Source of the DNA: Siphonodentalium dalli
Lineage: Eukaryota > Mollusca > Scaphopoda > Gadilida > Siphonodentaliidae
Reading direction: 5' to 3'
Length of the DNA stretch: 64,000 nucleotides
Assembly (NCBI GenBank): GCA_032622095.1
Contig: CP136068.1
Coordinates: forward strand, 156,577,151-156,641,150
Shown: positions 35,266 to 45,602 of the stretch, one piece after another
How the letters are laid out: each line of letters starts with the position of its first letter
How positions within the stretch are numbered: position 1 is the first letter of the stretch
Made by a program: the position numbers and the translations under genes
The notes under the pieces: generated by a model
What the model was told of the DNA's origin: nothing
Seen by the model: only the letters and a program-made list of their open reading frames with translations
The model's database searches: none

Positions 35266-35720
35266 CCTGGAATTCTAGACTTTTCTTGAGTCTGGAATCC
35301 AGGTTATTCCAGACTTTCCCAGTCTGGAATACCCTGGAATTCTAGGGTATTTTTGGTATTCCAGGGAATTCCAGGCTTGCAAAATAACCCTAGAAAACGC
35401 TGGAAAACCCTGGATTATTACCAGCCATAAAATCCAGGGAATTCCAGGCTTACAAATCCAACCCTCGAATACCCTGGAATTCTAGGGTATTTTTGTTATT
35501 GGCAGCCCTGGAATTCCAGGGAAATCCAGGGAATTCCAGGCTTACAAATACAACCCTGGAATACGCTGGAATTAACACCAGCCATCAATTCCAGGGAAAT
35601 GCAGGCAAGTTAAAGGTAACCCTGGAATTAAGAATGGCTAATTCTGGGTTCATACAGCATCCAGGAAATTCCCATGTTTGAATATGGCAACTAAAAGTCT
35701 GCATAATCCTGGAATAATTA
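35266..35720. repeat. Cluster of CCCTGGAATTCCAGGG-type palindromes
   Basis: About 450 bp is built from variants of CTGGAATTCCAG (EcoRI-site palindrome) and its halves (CCTGGAATTCTAGGG, TCCAGGGAATTCCAGG), with a longer unit of roughly 100-110 bp (ending GGCTTACAAATMCAACCCT) repeated at least three times with variation. The sequence can pair with itself in many registers. Confidence 0.8.
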
Positions 35721-36251
35721 AGAATACGGTATGTCATTCCACATTGAACATACGTACCCAATCTTTCAGGTCGTTATATTAGTTGTATGTCATCTTTAGC
35801 TATAGAATTATTCAAGGTGACTATTTCAGTCTATTTGTTCAAAACTTTGAAAATGCGTTATGGTCAAAGATCATTACGTAGATGGTATATAATAAGGACC
35901 TTAGAGTGCGAAAGATCATTACGTAGATCATTACGAAAGATCAATTGACTGGACACAAGAATTAATGCATATAAACATTTAATAAACAAAACACATCGAG
36001 ATTACCGGTAACAAGATAAAATATGGGCTTAATCCTACATGTAAATTTGTTCTCTGGGGTAATGATCATAACAAGGAGCAAACAATGGAATTTGACTAAT
36101 AAATATGACTGTTTTGTTTATTGAAAAGTTTCTTTGATAGAACCAGTCATATTTATTACTGAAACACAATCTCAACTTGACTTGGAAGTTCATGTGATTC
36201 AACATACTGAAGATTGGATGAAATAGCAGAAAAGCATTCCAGACAACTTAA
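35721..36251. other. No gene seen
   Basis: A short run of repeated AAGATCATTACGTAGAT phrases at 35865-35942 is the only structure noticed. Confidence 0.45.
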
Positions 36252-36725
36252 AGGTACTCAATCCGTAAAGAGGGTCCCATCTCAACAGATTCCAACAACA
36301 ACAATCCGATCAGAGGGTCCTATATTACTATTTCTTTGGCTTCGGGGGTAAAATATATTTGATTCGAGGAACCCATCAAACAAAGCTCAGAGTTATTAGA
36401 TATTGATTTTTGAAATTTGTTAATTTCTCGAGATGAGTACTAATAATTTCCGTCAATTTTGAAACCTGCTCGAGATGATTACACCAAAACTCTATTCAAA
36501 CAGACAAGGATGGATAACTCTAAAATCAAGTGGTAATAATCACGCAATTTTGACTACGTACTGGGCCAGAAAGAATTCCCGATAATGAAAAATAATCGAT
36601 TTCTAAAATCGATATCTAACAAATCTGAGCTTTGATGGGTGACTTCCTCGACTCGAATCAAATATTTTTGACCCCCGAAGCCATTGAAATAGTAATTGAG
36701 ATGAGTTTTATCGGATTGAGTACCT
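36252..36725. mobile_element. TTAA-flanked inverted-repeat element, 474 bp
   Basis: TTAA lies at 36248-36251 and 36726-36729. Ends AGGTACTCAATCCG and its complement. Inner arms pair over about 130 bp with gaps (GGCTTCGGGGGT...ATATTTGATTCGAG). It has no intact frame. The flanks suggest a piggyBac-type element with a terminal sequence unlike families 1-3. Confidence 0.75.
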
Positions 36726-38132
36726 TTAAAGTATATGTCTTCCTTGTGTTGCAAACTACTTTGTTGATGAAATATAAGGGAATCTCACAGAAAATGAAAT
36801 GAAAAAAAGATTTGTATGTAGAGTATTTATAGAGTTACTCTCTGTTCCTTGATCAAACAGGTTTTAGTCATGTAATATAGCAAATAAGTAGAACAGGAAT
36901 CTTTTAAGAAAACTTTGGGGTCATAGATGAAAATCAACCACAATTAAGTGGTTAACAAACCATTTTTTGACTGAAAATTAATGTTGAGATGCATTAAAGT
37001 GTGTCATGCTTGCAAATGGTGTCGTTATGGTACACATTTTAAAGCACACATGGCAAGTTTTGCATATGTTTAGTATTGAACTCTTTGATGACTGGAGTAG
37101 TATTGATGAGTAGTTATTCCATGAGAAATGTTTATATAATAAGTTCAACAAACGACCATAGGTTGTTTACTGAACTTACTATCTGAACATTTCCCTCGTA
37201 AATAAGTGCTTTCTATCCATCTGCTCATTTTTTACTTTTTACTATTTTGGTAATCTCTCTCCTGTCCACTGTATGTGCACCTGATGACCTTGATGCGATC
37301 CCTTATTTTCAGACCTAGGTCCCTGCTAGATATATTGTAATTCTTATGCACCATCTCTGCAATGAAAAAAGAAAAGAAAAAATTATTAGTCCAAAAATCA
37401 ATGTCTCATTTCCAAGACTTGCACTCATGATTGCAAAATTTGACCTACGTGAAGTTTTATAGGTCTGTTTCATAATATGTCTGCTGACATGTCAATTTCC
37501 CTATATAAGGTCTGCCGAAAGCCCTTTTGACGATAAACAGATCTGAGTCATGTACCATTGAAGTCATTTTAATATTGACTACTTAAGAGCATGTGTTGGA
37601 GATATCAGAGTTACCCTTACCCAAACACTGACATGCGCCATCATACATATATGGCCAGTACCCGTACCACTCATGTTTTTACATGTATCAGAAGTATAGC
37701 CGGATTTCAGCGACACATTATGCATCCACATTGTTCTGTTGTGTTTCCGTTATTGCAATGATTAGTTCTGATAATTAAATGGATGAATGCAGAATTTCGT
37801 GTGTCTTAAATGAATTTAGTCTTAGGCTCCTGCGAAAATTGAATTTTGCTTCTATTTGATTTTTTGACGCGATTCTTAAACTTTTTTGTAACCTCTGCCA
37901 CGTTTTTTACACTGGGCGAATTATACCATACAGGGAATATTCGAAAACATAGTATTCGATATTATTCTCGAATCAAATTCTACTCAAATATCAACTGCGA
38001 ATCGAATCTCGATCGTAATTTGGTGGGACATAGAAACTCATTACAAAGTCTGAATATTATATAGTACCGGTACTATATTTGGTGGAATGAATATTCAATT
38101 ACAAAAGAAAACACTTAGTACTCATTTCAGAA
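36726..38132. other. No gene; MITE fragment and 3' flank of gene A
   Basis: 37078-37232 is a degenerate family-2 copy (ATAATAAGTTCAACAAACG...). 36920-37060 shares a block (ATGAAAATCAACCACAATT, GAGATGCATTAA) with 40572-40650. The remainder shows nothing. Confidence 0.5.
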
Positions 38133-38366
38133 CTACCAATGTAAGATCTTTGTAGTACCCCGGTAATGAACACAGAATTTACAAATTGTGAAGATATCCA
38201 TATCTTCAAGAAGTTTCACCTTTTCTCTTGGCATGGGCGGTTTGCCACCTTGTCCGGTGAAGGTACAGCTTTGGATCTCATCCATTGTGAATAGATCCTC
38301 CATGATGACCTTCACGGCTCTAGTAACCCTTGTTGGGTAGGCATCGCATATTGCCTGATAGTGTGC
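38133..38366 (-). CDS. Gene A, terminal exon with BEN domain
   Basis: On the minus strand a TTATTTGCAG acceptor precedes 38366, and the frame, phase 0, runs 77 codons to TAG at 38133-38135. The segment LFTMDEIQSCTFTGQGGK followed by PREKVKLLEDM matches the central part of the BEN domain (Leu-Phe, Glu-Ile, a Ser/Thr-Gly turn, then a Lys-rich helix). BEN is a DNA- and chromatin-binding domain in transcriptional regulators. The C-terminal helix is short, so either the exon ends elsewhere or the domain is truncated. It follows exon 39483-39557 in frame. Nuclear location is inferred. Confidence 0.7.
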   Translation of the reverse strand, partial: AHYQAICDAYPTRVTRAVKVIMEDLFTMDEIQSCTFTGQGGKPPMPREKVKLLEDMDIFTICKFCVHYRGTTKILHW

Positions 38367-38520
38367 CTGCAAATAAGCATTGTATTATGAGATAATTATC
38401 AATGATGATTTTATGACTAGCTTATCCCCACAACAAATTTAATTGTGGCATTTCTACAACACGTTTTTGAGTATTGAAGATGAGGACCACTTCAGCAAAG
38501 TTGATACAGTTCTCACTTAA

Positions 38521-38744
38521 CCATTTGATGACTGGAGCAGCATTGATGAGTAGTTGTCCCGTAAGCAATATTCATATAAGTTCTGTAGGTCATTCGTTGA
38601 ACTTATTATCTGAACATTTCCTTGATATATGACATTTCTATTATTTGTTGTCTCATTTTCCCTGAGCACCCCAAGATGAAAAATAGACTGTTCCAATGTA
38701 TATACTTATCACTCAGTGGAAGAATACATTCAGGCATAAATGGG
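38521..38744. mobile_element. TTAA-flanked MITE, family 2
   Basis: TTAA lies at 38517-38520 and 38745-38748. One side of the internal inverted pair has partly eroded (ATTCATATAAGTTC). It lies in the last intron of gene A. Confidence 0.65.
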
Positions 38745-38909
38745 TTAATAAATTTGGACTAGATTTTCACAAAAGGATTTGATGCCTCAATTTCCAGTCG
38801 ACAACTGCATGGGTGTATGACTATATCTAGCGTTTGACCAGTATCACACCTCAGTTGACCAAATATCCAATTCGACTATGCGACAATCAATTTAATCTAG
38901 TTCATAAGA

Positions 38910-39222
38910 CAGGGATGCACAAATTGAAATTTTGCGAGACCCGTTTGCAGGTCCTGCAAAATAAATTTTTCGAGACCCATTTCAACATTTCTTGTAGAAT
39001 GCTTCCAAATCACTTTCACATAACATTCCAGTACTCAGTATACATCGGTTGTGATTTGTATAGCTGTAAACAATTATTCATTAAAACTATGCTTGTGTGT
39101 CTGTTTCTCTTTATTCCCTGCCCAGTGGACAATGCCTGAATTTCTAGCCATGTGTGTTGACAATAAATTAATTTTTTCTTCGCTTCTTTTTGCAATTCGT
39201 TCTCGCAATTTGTGCATCCCTG
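38910..39222. mobile_element. Inverted-end MITE, CAGGGATGCAC (hAT-like)
   Basis: Ends CAGGGATGCACAAATTG and its perfect complement. ATAAGA directly repeats on both flanks. CAGGG ends resemble hAT-group termini, though hAT duplications are 8 bp and only 6 match here. It lies in the last intron of gene A. Overlapping open frames on both strands are not genes. Confidence 0.65.
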
Positions 39223-39482
39223 ATAAGATCTCGCAACACTTGGGAATGAAAATTACAACACAATGAATCAGTGAAAGTGGTGAGTACAGTGTCTCAATTT
39301 TCTGACAGCATGTTGAAGACAGACTACAGGGGTGGTACTGTAATTGACGACAAATGAAAGCTTTTGGAATGAACTCAATTTTATAGACTGTGCAAATTTG
39401 TTTATTATTCATTGTTTGGAGGTCGGTACAGACATTGGTTGGAACAGCAACACCCAAATTTAAAATCCCTCATTATACATAC

Positions 39483-39557
39483 CTTGGCTTTCCCGTTATA
39501 TAACATAGAGTCTGCCGTAGTACTAACTGTAGTTGTGGGAGTAGGAGTTTTGGTCTT
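39483..39557 (-). CDS. Gene A, small Thr-rich linker exon
   Basis: A 75-nt exon (25 codons, phase 0 at both ends) between a TATTTCCAG acceptor and a GTATGT donor. The peptide is KTKTPTPTTTVSTTADS followed by a short polar tail. It joins the coiled-coil exon to the BEN exon without changing frame, and being phase 0-0 could be skipped. Confidence 0.65.
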
Positions 39558-39599
39558 CTGGAAATAAACCAAAATAGAAAATAGTGTGGAGGAATCAAC

Positions 39600-40140
39600 T
39601 TATCACACATGTCAAACATTCATATCAGGGAAAGTCATCTTGTATAGTACTGGGCAGCCTAAGGCAAAATTGATTCCATATCACTCAGGGCACTTGCACA
39701 CCAAATTTGAGCAAAATCAGTCATGTGGTTCAACTGCCTTGAACAACCAACCGAGGCCATTTAACCAAGGCGGCTGGGACGCTCACCTGATATGTGCTAT
39801 ATTAATCAGAGCTTCCTAGATGTAAAGCTACACCTCTCTGCTGACTTTCCATCAGAGCTATCTCCTATATCAATTATTATCCAAGAAAAAGCCATGACGC
39901 CCTGAACAAATCTGAAACTTTGGGTTCCAGTAATGCTCCAGACCAAGTTTGAAAGAAATTCACCCAGTGGTTCTTGATAAAAAAGATTTTGTAAAGTTGC
40001 ACCCAGATAAGCCCCTTTTGCCCCCTTATGAACATATTGACCTAATTTTAACAATCTGAATACCAGTCACCCAAGGCACATGCACACCAAATTTGAGCAA
40101 AATCGTCCAAGACGCCATGTATATCAAAAGAAAACAAGAG
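39600..40140. repeat. Dispersed repeat in gene A intron
   Basis: Phrases such as CACACCAAATTTGAGCAAAA and CCAAGTTTGAAAGAAATTCA recur at about 390-bp spacing (39700, 40088), typical of an old intronic mobile repeat. Ends were not determined. Confidence 0.45.
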
Positions 40141-40195
40141 TTTTGCAAGTCGAACCCAAAAACCCTGGGTTACATAATGGACAATCAGTACATAC

Positions 40196-40329
40196 CAATT
40201 GATTGACTTCTTCTTTTAATTGCTCAACTAGCTGACCGACGTTGACAAGCTTTTCTTCCAGCTCCTGCACTCGTATGATTAAAGTGCCATCCCAGCAGGC
40301 CGGAGTATTCAAGTTGGGTAGATGTGGGC
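40196..40329 (-). CDS. Gene A, coiled-coil exon
   Basis: A 134-nt exon between a TATTACAG acceptor and GTATGT donor. It takes one base from the previous exon and ends in phase 0. The peptide has a Cys-Trp-Asp patch and then a heptad-like helix (RVQELEEKLVNVGQLVEQLK) with Leu/Val at a/d positions, predicting a dimerising coiled coil of about 30 residues. Coiled coils upstream of BEN domains are usual in this class of regulators. Confidence 0.7.
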
Positions 40330-40655
40330 CTGTAATAGGTATCTGGTGTCAGTATTTATTAACATAACTTTTATGTACATTGACAATGACATTTATTATA
40401 TTTATATTTAATATTATTTATTACACACCCATTCTCGAAAACCCACACAGATTAGTCCTGTGAGCCGTGCTGTAATTATTTCTGTTCCGCACATATGTTA
40501 TGTACAGATTTCAGTCACGTAAATATGACGTACCACGTCGAAAACGGAGATCTCTTGGGGACTTGGGGATTACAGATGAAAATCAACCACAATTTAGTGA
40601 TGAACTAAATCATTTTTGACTGAAGATTCATATCGAGATGCATTAAGAGTGAGTG

Positions 40656-40831
40656 TGTAATAAACACAGAACGTAACATAGGCAAATTGTGTCGCTGTTA
40701 TGGCACTCGTTCCAATGCGGAAGGATTAGAACTCGAGGCCACATGCCTCTCGTTTTAACCCATCCGTTGGCACTTGTGCCATAACGTCGACCCCCATTAG
40801 CACAATTGTGACGTTCTGTGTATTTATTACA
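40656..40831. mobile_element. Inverted-end MITE, 176 bp
   Basis: Ends TGTAATAAACACAGAACG and its near complement. Inner arms pair imperfectly (ACAAATTG-type, GCCACATG-type). It lies in a gene A intron. Confidence 0.65.
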
Positions 40832-41101
40832 TACTGTTAGATGGGTTTGTCAGCCGATAAATTTTTCAACATTTGAAGTTGCTTAGCCTAACATTTATTT
40901 ACACTGATGGCCCATTGGTATCATTAGAGTACTGCTGCTGTACTAGTATCTATTACACTGATACCGTCTAAAGACAACTTGAACCATTGACATTATATGT
41001 TGGGTGCAAATTGACAAACCATACACGTGTAGTTTGGGTCTATTAGATAACTGGAAGAAATAATATTCAGATAGATAACATAGGTACAGGTAAAAACTCA
41101 C

Positions 41102-41792
41102 CTGAAGCTAGACTCATACTTGTATATTCCGGATACAGTGTGGAATATGAATTTGATAACATATCCGAAAATGCTGAGTGCTGCTGATGTGTCTCATATT
41201 GCGGCTGCCAAGGTTCAGTTTGATCATGAGCCTGTAGTGAAAGTTGTGGATGCCGAGGTGTTGGTATCTGTTAGAGTGGTTGCTGTTGTGGTGGTGGTTG
41301 CTGGTGTGGTGGTGGTGGTTCCTGTTGTGGTGTTGGTTGCTGGTGTGGTGTTGGTTGATGGTGTGGTGGTGGTGGTTGCTGTTGTGGTGTTGGTTGATGG
41401 TGTGGTGGTTGATGGTGTGGCGGTGGTGGTTGGTGTTGTGGTGGTGGTTGCTGTTGTGGTGGTGTTTGATGGTGTGGTGGTGGTGGTTGCTGGTGTGGTG
41501 GTGGTGGTTGCTGTTGTGGTTGATGGTGTTGTGGTGGTGGTTGCTGTTGTGGTGGTGGTTGCTGTTGTGGTGGTGGTTGATGGTGTGGTGGTAGTGGTTG
41601 CTGTTGGTTGTGCTAGTGGTTGCTGTTGTGGTGGGGGTGGTTGCTGTTGTGGTGGTTGCTGTTGCGGTGGTGGGAGTGGTTTCTGGTGTGGTGGTGGTTG
41701 AGTTGGCTGCTGTGTCAGTGTGGTCCGTCTGATGGCCAAAATGTCTTTTGCAGCATTCAGTTTAGCTGCTTCTGAAGCTGTCTGCTCCTTAA
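41102..41792 (-). CDS. Gene A, Gln/Pro-rich exon with shifted reading frames
   Basis: A 691-nt exon between a CCCTCACAG acceptor and a GTGAGT donor. The 5' part (phase set by the first two bases) reads KEQTASEAAKLNAAKDILAI and then a Gln/Pro-rich tract, as expected for a transcription cofactor. The 3' part is clearly coding (QYETHQQHSAFSDMLSNSY) and leaves one base that fits the next exon, but it is in a different frame. Between them about 450 bp of CAACAGCAACCACC-like repeat can read as Gln/Pro, or out of frame as Thr-rich. A frame change near 41580 and a TAA near 41268 must be explained by repeat slippage, assembly error or true decay. Confidence 0.6.
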
Positions 41793-43252
41793 CTGTGAGG
41801 GAGTATGTGGTTTATAGAAATATTTCATTCAAACCTGTTGAATTGATCATGATTGAGAGGAAAACATTCAGTTGAGCATAGAATGCTGGTTAGGGCTGGG
41901 CGGTATTTCAATATATTGACTATAGTCGGTTTGTAAAAGAAAAACCGTATTGAAACAGTGTGTAAAATAAAGATTCAATATATTGTAACCGCAATTTTAT
42001 CACCTCAAAAGACAGTTTCAAATTACAATCCAATACTGAGTTGAATACTTTAGCGGACCGCTGATTGAAAGCAGCCTTTATCGGTCGCTCCCATGTTATG
42101 TCTCGGTTGTCTTTTATTGTAATGGTTGTATTTTGGGCTGAAGTAGAGCGACAAGCCTGCAAATAATTTCTCAAATTTCCCCGGAGTGTGCCTGTCACTA
42201 TGAAGTTCAGTACCTGTCGTCGAATTTTAATATAAACTGAGCTACCTATACACTTACAAAACCTGACCTTGTTTATAATTATAATGTAACATAATGTTTG
42301 TTTTTCTGTAAGGAACAGCATGATCAAAATCTTAGATAGATCCTAGAACAGTCTCACTTTATTCCATGTAACAATGTCATAAAAATATTGCCAAGCAATC
42401 ACTAAGCAGCAGTCTATGTAAACATACACTCAGATTCATACTCATACTTTTTATATGTGGGTATGTAGTTTGCTCCAGACTGACTAAGCAGCTAAGGAAA
42501 CAACCAGTGAAAATTACGAAATATTAATCATTAATGTGAAGTTTTATTGAGGCATTAAGCAAGTAACAAATAATAATCAAAATCATGTGTTGTGCTAATT
42601 AGTGCACCAAAATGATTAAAACTTCGATCCATTTATCAGCATGGTAAACCGTAAATGGCTAAGTCGTTATTAATCCATTTTCTTACTGTTACGGTTTTAA
42701 GTTTACGCTGGGGTTGCGCATTGTCGTTTCTTTTTGTGTCGCATTATTCTTTTTTTTTTTCATTATCAACTCAAATTTGTTATCATTTTGAAAATTGAAT
42801 TGGGAATTCTCATTTAACTAAAAATAGCAACGAACAATTCCGCACGAAATGACTATTGCGTGCCCATTTTGTTGCAAAATATTCCAGCTAACTCCCATCG
42901 ACTGGCCATAATTTATATGGAGGATGTGTGTGTATACATCATCTGTTCTTTAATTTGTTATAGGGATAAAATGTAATCTCTTGTGATGGGTGTTTGACAA
43001 GTGGTCAACAGTATGCATTCGTCTACGCAAATCGATAGGCTCAGAGTTTTGACGAGTGCAGTAATACCAGTCATTTGGCAAACCTCGTCAGATTCCGTCA
43101 ACGCCCCCCCGAGGCTCACTTCCGGTGATAGAAGATGCCGAATTAGAAGAGCATGCGCAGTGGAGACTTGCTAAATTTAATTACGAAAATAAATAAACAC
43201 ACGTGGTTTAGTAACTTTTGTAGTTTGAAAACAATCAAAATATGCACGATTT
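41793..43252. other. No exon found; possible hAT-like MITE end
   Basis: 41893 onward (GGCTGGGCGGTATTTCAATA) resembles one end of a common type of hAT MITE, but the other end was not located. A 135-codon open frame on the minus strand (41920-42327) is not supported. 43080-43140 has a small CG-rich patch. Confidence 0.4.
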
Positions 43253-43776
43253 AAAAACCAAAATGGCCAAGCAAGCACTGCCGGTCAAGATGACAGGTGC
43301 AAATTGATTTGTACCTGACATTTAGGTGTTTTGCGTCGGTCAATGGCCGTGTCCGACCCGTTGTTTGCAGGCTTGTGTGGCCCGTGCTAATGGATTGAAT
43401 TTTGAAAACAAAGATGGCCGCCATGTTTTTTGTCCAAATGACCCCAAAATGACTCGTTCCCATCTACATTCCAATTTAAACAGCCATGACAAATTTCATG
43501 ATGATCAGACTAAAGGTATGACCTGTAGCCCATGCTAAAGGATTTGGTCATACAAAGAGTAAAATCCAAGATGGCTGCTGGTGGCCATGTTTTTTGGCCA
43601 AATGACCCCAAAATTATTCGTTCCCATCTAAATGTCAATTTTATAATGATCCGATTAAAGATACGACCTGTAGCCCGTGCTAAAGGAAATTGTTGACGCA
43701 TCACACACGCACACACGGACGACGGATACCAAGCCATGGCAATAGCTCAAACTTTACAAAGTAAAGTTGAGCTAAC
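43253..43776. repeat. Dispersed repeat with AAAGT/ACTTT-GAGCTAAC tail
   Basis: Two to three internal units, each with AAGATGGC, TTTTTTG and CCAAATGACCCCAAAATGA, then GTCAATTT and a GATCAGACT-like phrase, end with GGCAATAGCTCAAACTTTAC and a short complementary foldback. A second copy is at 49055-49624. It has no coding potential and abuts exon 3 of gene A. Confidence 0.7.
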
Positions 43777-43820
43777 AACAGTCTTATCTACATCCAACAA
43801 CATCATATATATTTAGCAAC

Positions 43821-44009
43821 TCATATCTGCGATAGCATCGGGAATGTTGGTGGTGTTAACATGTAGGCGCCTGCTGCCTGCTGTCGTGGTGTTGAGTTTA
43901 GCGGTACGGACTCATTGAAGTCCTGCAGAACTGCCAGGTAATCCGACACATTCAGAGAAAATGTCATCGTCGCGTCCATGCTCTCAGTCTCACTACCGGG
44001 TTCCGATTC
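43821..44009 (-). CDS. Gene A, exon 3 (acidic; possibly terminal)
   Basis: A TTTCCTTTCAG acceptor precedes 44009. Phase 0 from exon 2 is open for 62 codons. The peptide starts ESEPGSETESMDATM, continues with a hydrophobic/acidic stretch (NVSDYLAVLQDFNES) and ends TFPMLSQI before TGA at 43821-43823. No good donor with the phase needed for the exon at 41792 was seen, so it may be a true C-terminus, or an exon or donor is missing. Confidence 0.55.
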   Translation of the reverse strand, partial: ESEPGSETESMDATMTFSLNVSDYLAVLQDFNESVPLNSTPRQQAAGAYMLTPPTFPMLSQI

Positions 44010-44438
44010 CTGAAAGGAAAATGCATGTTAAATAATCACCATATAATGCAACGTGTATATTATGTCACTGTATTTATATGCGTATGTCTTGTAGTATAAT
44101 ATAAGAAAACAATGCTATCGACAATCGGTTCACGACGAAATTCTCTCAAATTTATAAGTTTTTATAGTTATCTGTCTATAGTAGTTATATTCACGTTGTG
44201 GCCAAAAATTGCAGTCTAGTCGCAGAAAATGTATGATTTTTGGGCATTATACTACATTATGAACTTATATATATACTCTCACGATTTGAATGATGATGAC
44301 TCGCACTGCATCGATAAAAGACAAATAGAATAGAATTTGACAAATTTTATGACATTCGAAAATGATCGCTAATCTTGCTATTTCAAGTGTAAAGTTTACC
44401 CTAATTTGTACTACAAATGTGTTACTTAATATAGTTAC

Positions 44439-44532
44439 CTGGTTCTCGGAGAGCGCGGTCTTGTTTACTTCATATTGCAGAAGCTGTTTCTCTATCTCTT
44501 TCATCTTAAGATATTTTACCGGAAGCCAGCAC
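44439..44532 (-). CDS. Gene A, exon 2
   Basis: A 94-nt exon between TTTTAATTCAG and GTAACT. The open frame uses the first base to complete a codon and gives CWLPVKYLKMKEIEKQLLQY followed by a short polar end, phase 0 out. The pattern (aromatic pair, basic stretch, then an amphipathic Glu/Lys/Leu helix) resembles the end of a small beta-barrel module with a following helix, as found N-terminal in some BEN-type proteins. That comparison is inference. Confidence 0.6.
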
Positions 44533-44757
44533 CTGAATTAAAATTGATCAAATTAACCTATGAGAAATAACACATTTCATGAAAATGACTGGACCGATAT
44601 GATGGATATATTATTGTAATATAAGATTTGCAACTAATAAAATCACTTATTTGCATAATGTCGCTTATCGAGGTTATACGGGCATTTGACATGACGGATA
44701 AGAAATGAGCTATAGTGATCAAGATTCACATAAAAGTTGAAGCTAGTATTACATAAT

Positions 44758-44855
44758 TTGTAAATAATTGATATCTCACATGTGTGGTGTTTATTATATT
44801 TATTCATAGATTGTAAATAATTGATATCTCACATGTGTGGTGTTTATTATATTTA
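44758..44855 (+). repeat. 53-bp tandem duplication
   Basis: TTGTAAATAATTGATATCTC and the following sequence occur twice, at 44758 and 44811, identical over about 45 bp. It is in gene A intron 1. Confidence 0.85.
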
Positions 44856-44951
44856 TTTAGCTAAGACTCAGTACAGTAGTGAAGTCAAAACTACAATTAC
44901 GCAACTGGACTGTTTATATTATGTTTTTCACGAACCAGTTTTAAAGATATT

Positions 44952-45190
44952 TTCACCCATACAGAGCCCCAGACAAACATGAGCAGACGACAATCTTCTA
45001 TATGATTCTATATATGTGTGGGGCTCCCTGCAGGGTAATGGATGTTTTTATTTTATGTCCTAAAAATTGTCAGAAACATTTATTTAAAAAAAAAGATAAA
45101 AAATTGTTAGGCCAATGCATTCTTTTATATATGCGAGGCGACCTATGGTCGACTCGCATATATAAGAGAATGCATTGGCACAGGGTAAAC
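44952..45190. mobile_element. Truncated TGTGACCCGCC-family element
   Basis: It contains CACCCATACAG, the CTCCCTGCAGGGTAATGGAT block, an AT linker and the 67-bp palindrome (45112-45178), but neither TGTGACCC terminus. It is bracketed by a direct duplication of about 60 bp of flanking sequence (44887-44951; 45209-45266: CTACAATTAC...CACGAACCAGTT). Confidence 0.65.
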
Positions 45191-45402
45191 AAAACAAAAC
45201 AGGGTAAACAAAACTACAATTACACAACTTGACTGTTTTTCACGAACCAGTTCTAAAGATATTTTATGTTGGGGAAGTGACTAACCAATGAATAATATGC
45301 AATTAGTTTTTGTTGGAAAATCAAGTGACGTACGTTTCAAGTTGTGTCAGGTTATGAAATTGGTATGGACATGGTCTAAATAACAGACATAATTTTAGAC
45401 AC

Positions 45403-45602
45403 TCACTAACCTGTGCTTGTGCAACATCGGTTGCCCTGTTATATTGGACAATATACATGATACCAATATCTATCTTTTCAATTGTCTCATATCCTTTGAA
45501 TAGGGACTTTGTTCTAACCATCAAAACGCCGTCCTCGAACTTTACCAAAAAATGGTTCGGCTGTGGTTTCCTTGGTGGTCTTCTAGTGTTCATGCAGTCC
45601 AC
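45403..45602 (-). CDS. Gene A, first coding exon
   Basis: It starts at ATG 45602 and is open to the donor region. The peptide begins MDCMNTRRPPRKPQPNHF and has an alternating hydrophobic pattern (VKFEDGVLMVRTKSLFKG, then IMYIVQYN) suggesting a small beta-rich N-terminal module. The strongest donor (CAG before GTTAGT, exon end 45411) leaves phase 0, which would put exon 2 out of frame. A weaker donor eight bases on (GTGTCT, exon end 45403) leaves phase 2 and keeps exon 2 open, so I chose it. The opposite-strand gene C begins several hundred bases away, so the two may share a promoter region. Confidence 0.6.

Noticed and set aside
41120-41701. 193-codon Val-rich and Trp/Leu-rich frames on the + strand
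   Set aside because: They are complements of the Gln/Pro-coding repeat; splice sites and flanking coding sequence support the minus strand.
41920-42327. 135-codon minus-strand frame in a gene A intron
   Set aside because: It starts in a probable MITE end, has no acceptor or donor of suitable phase and no recognised domain.
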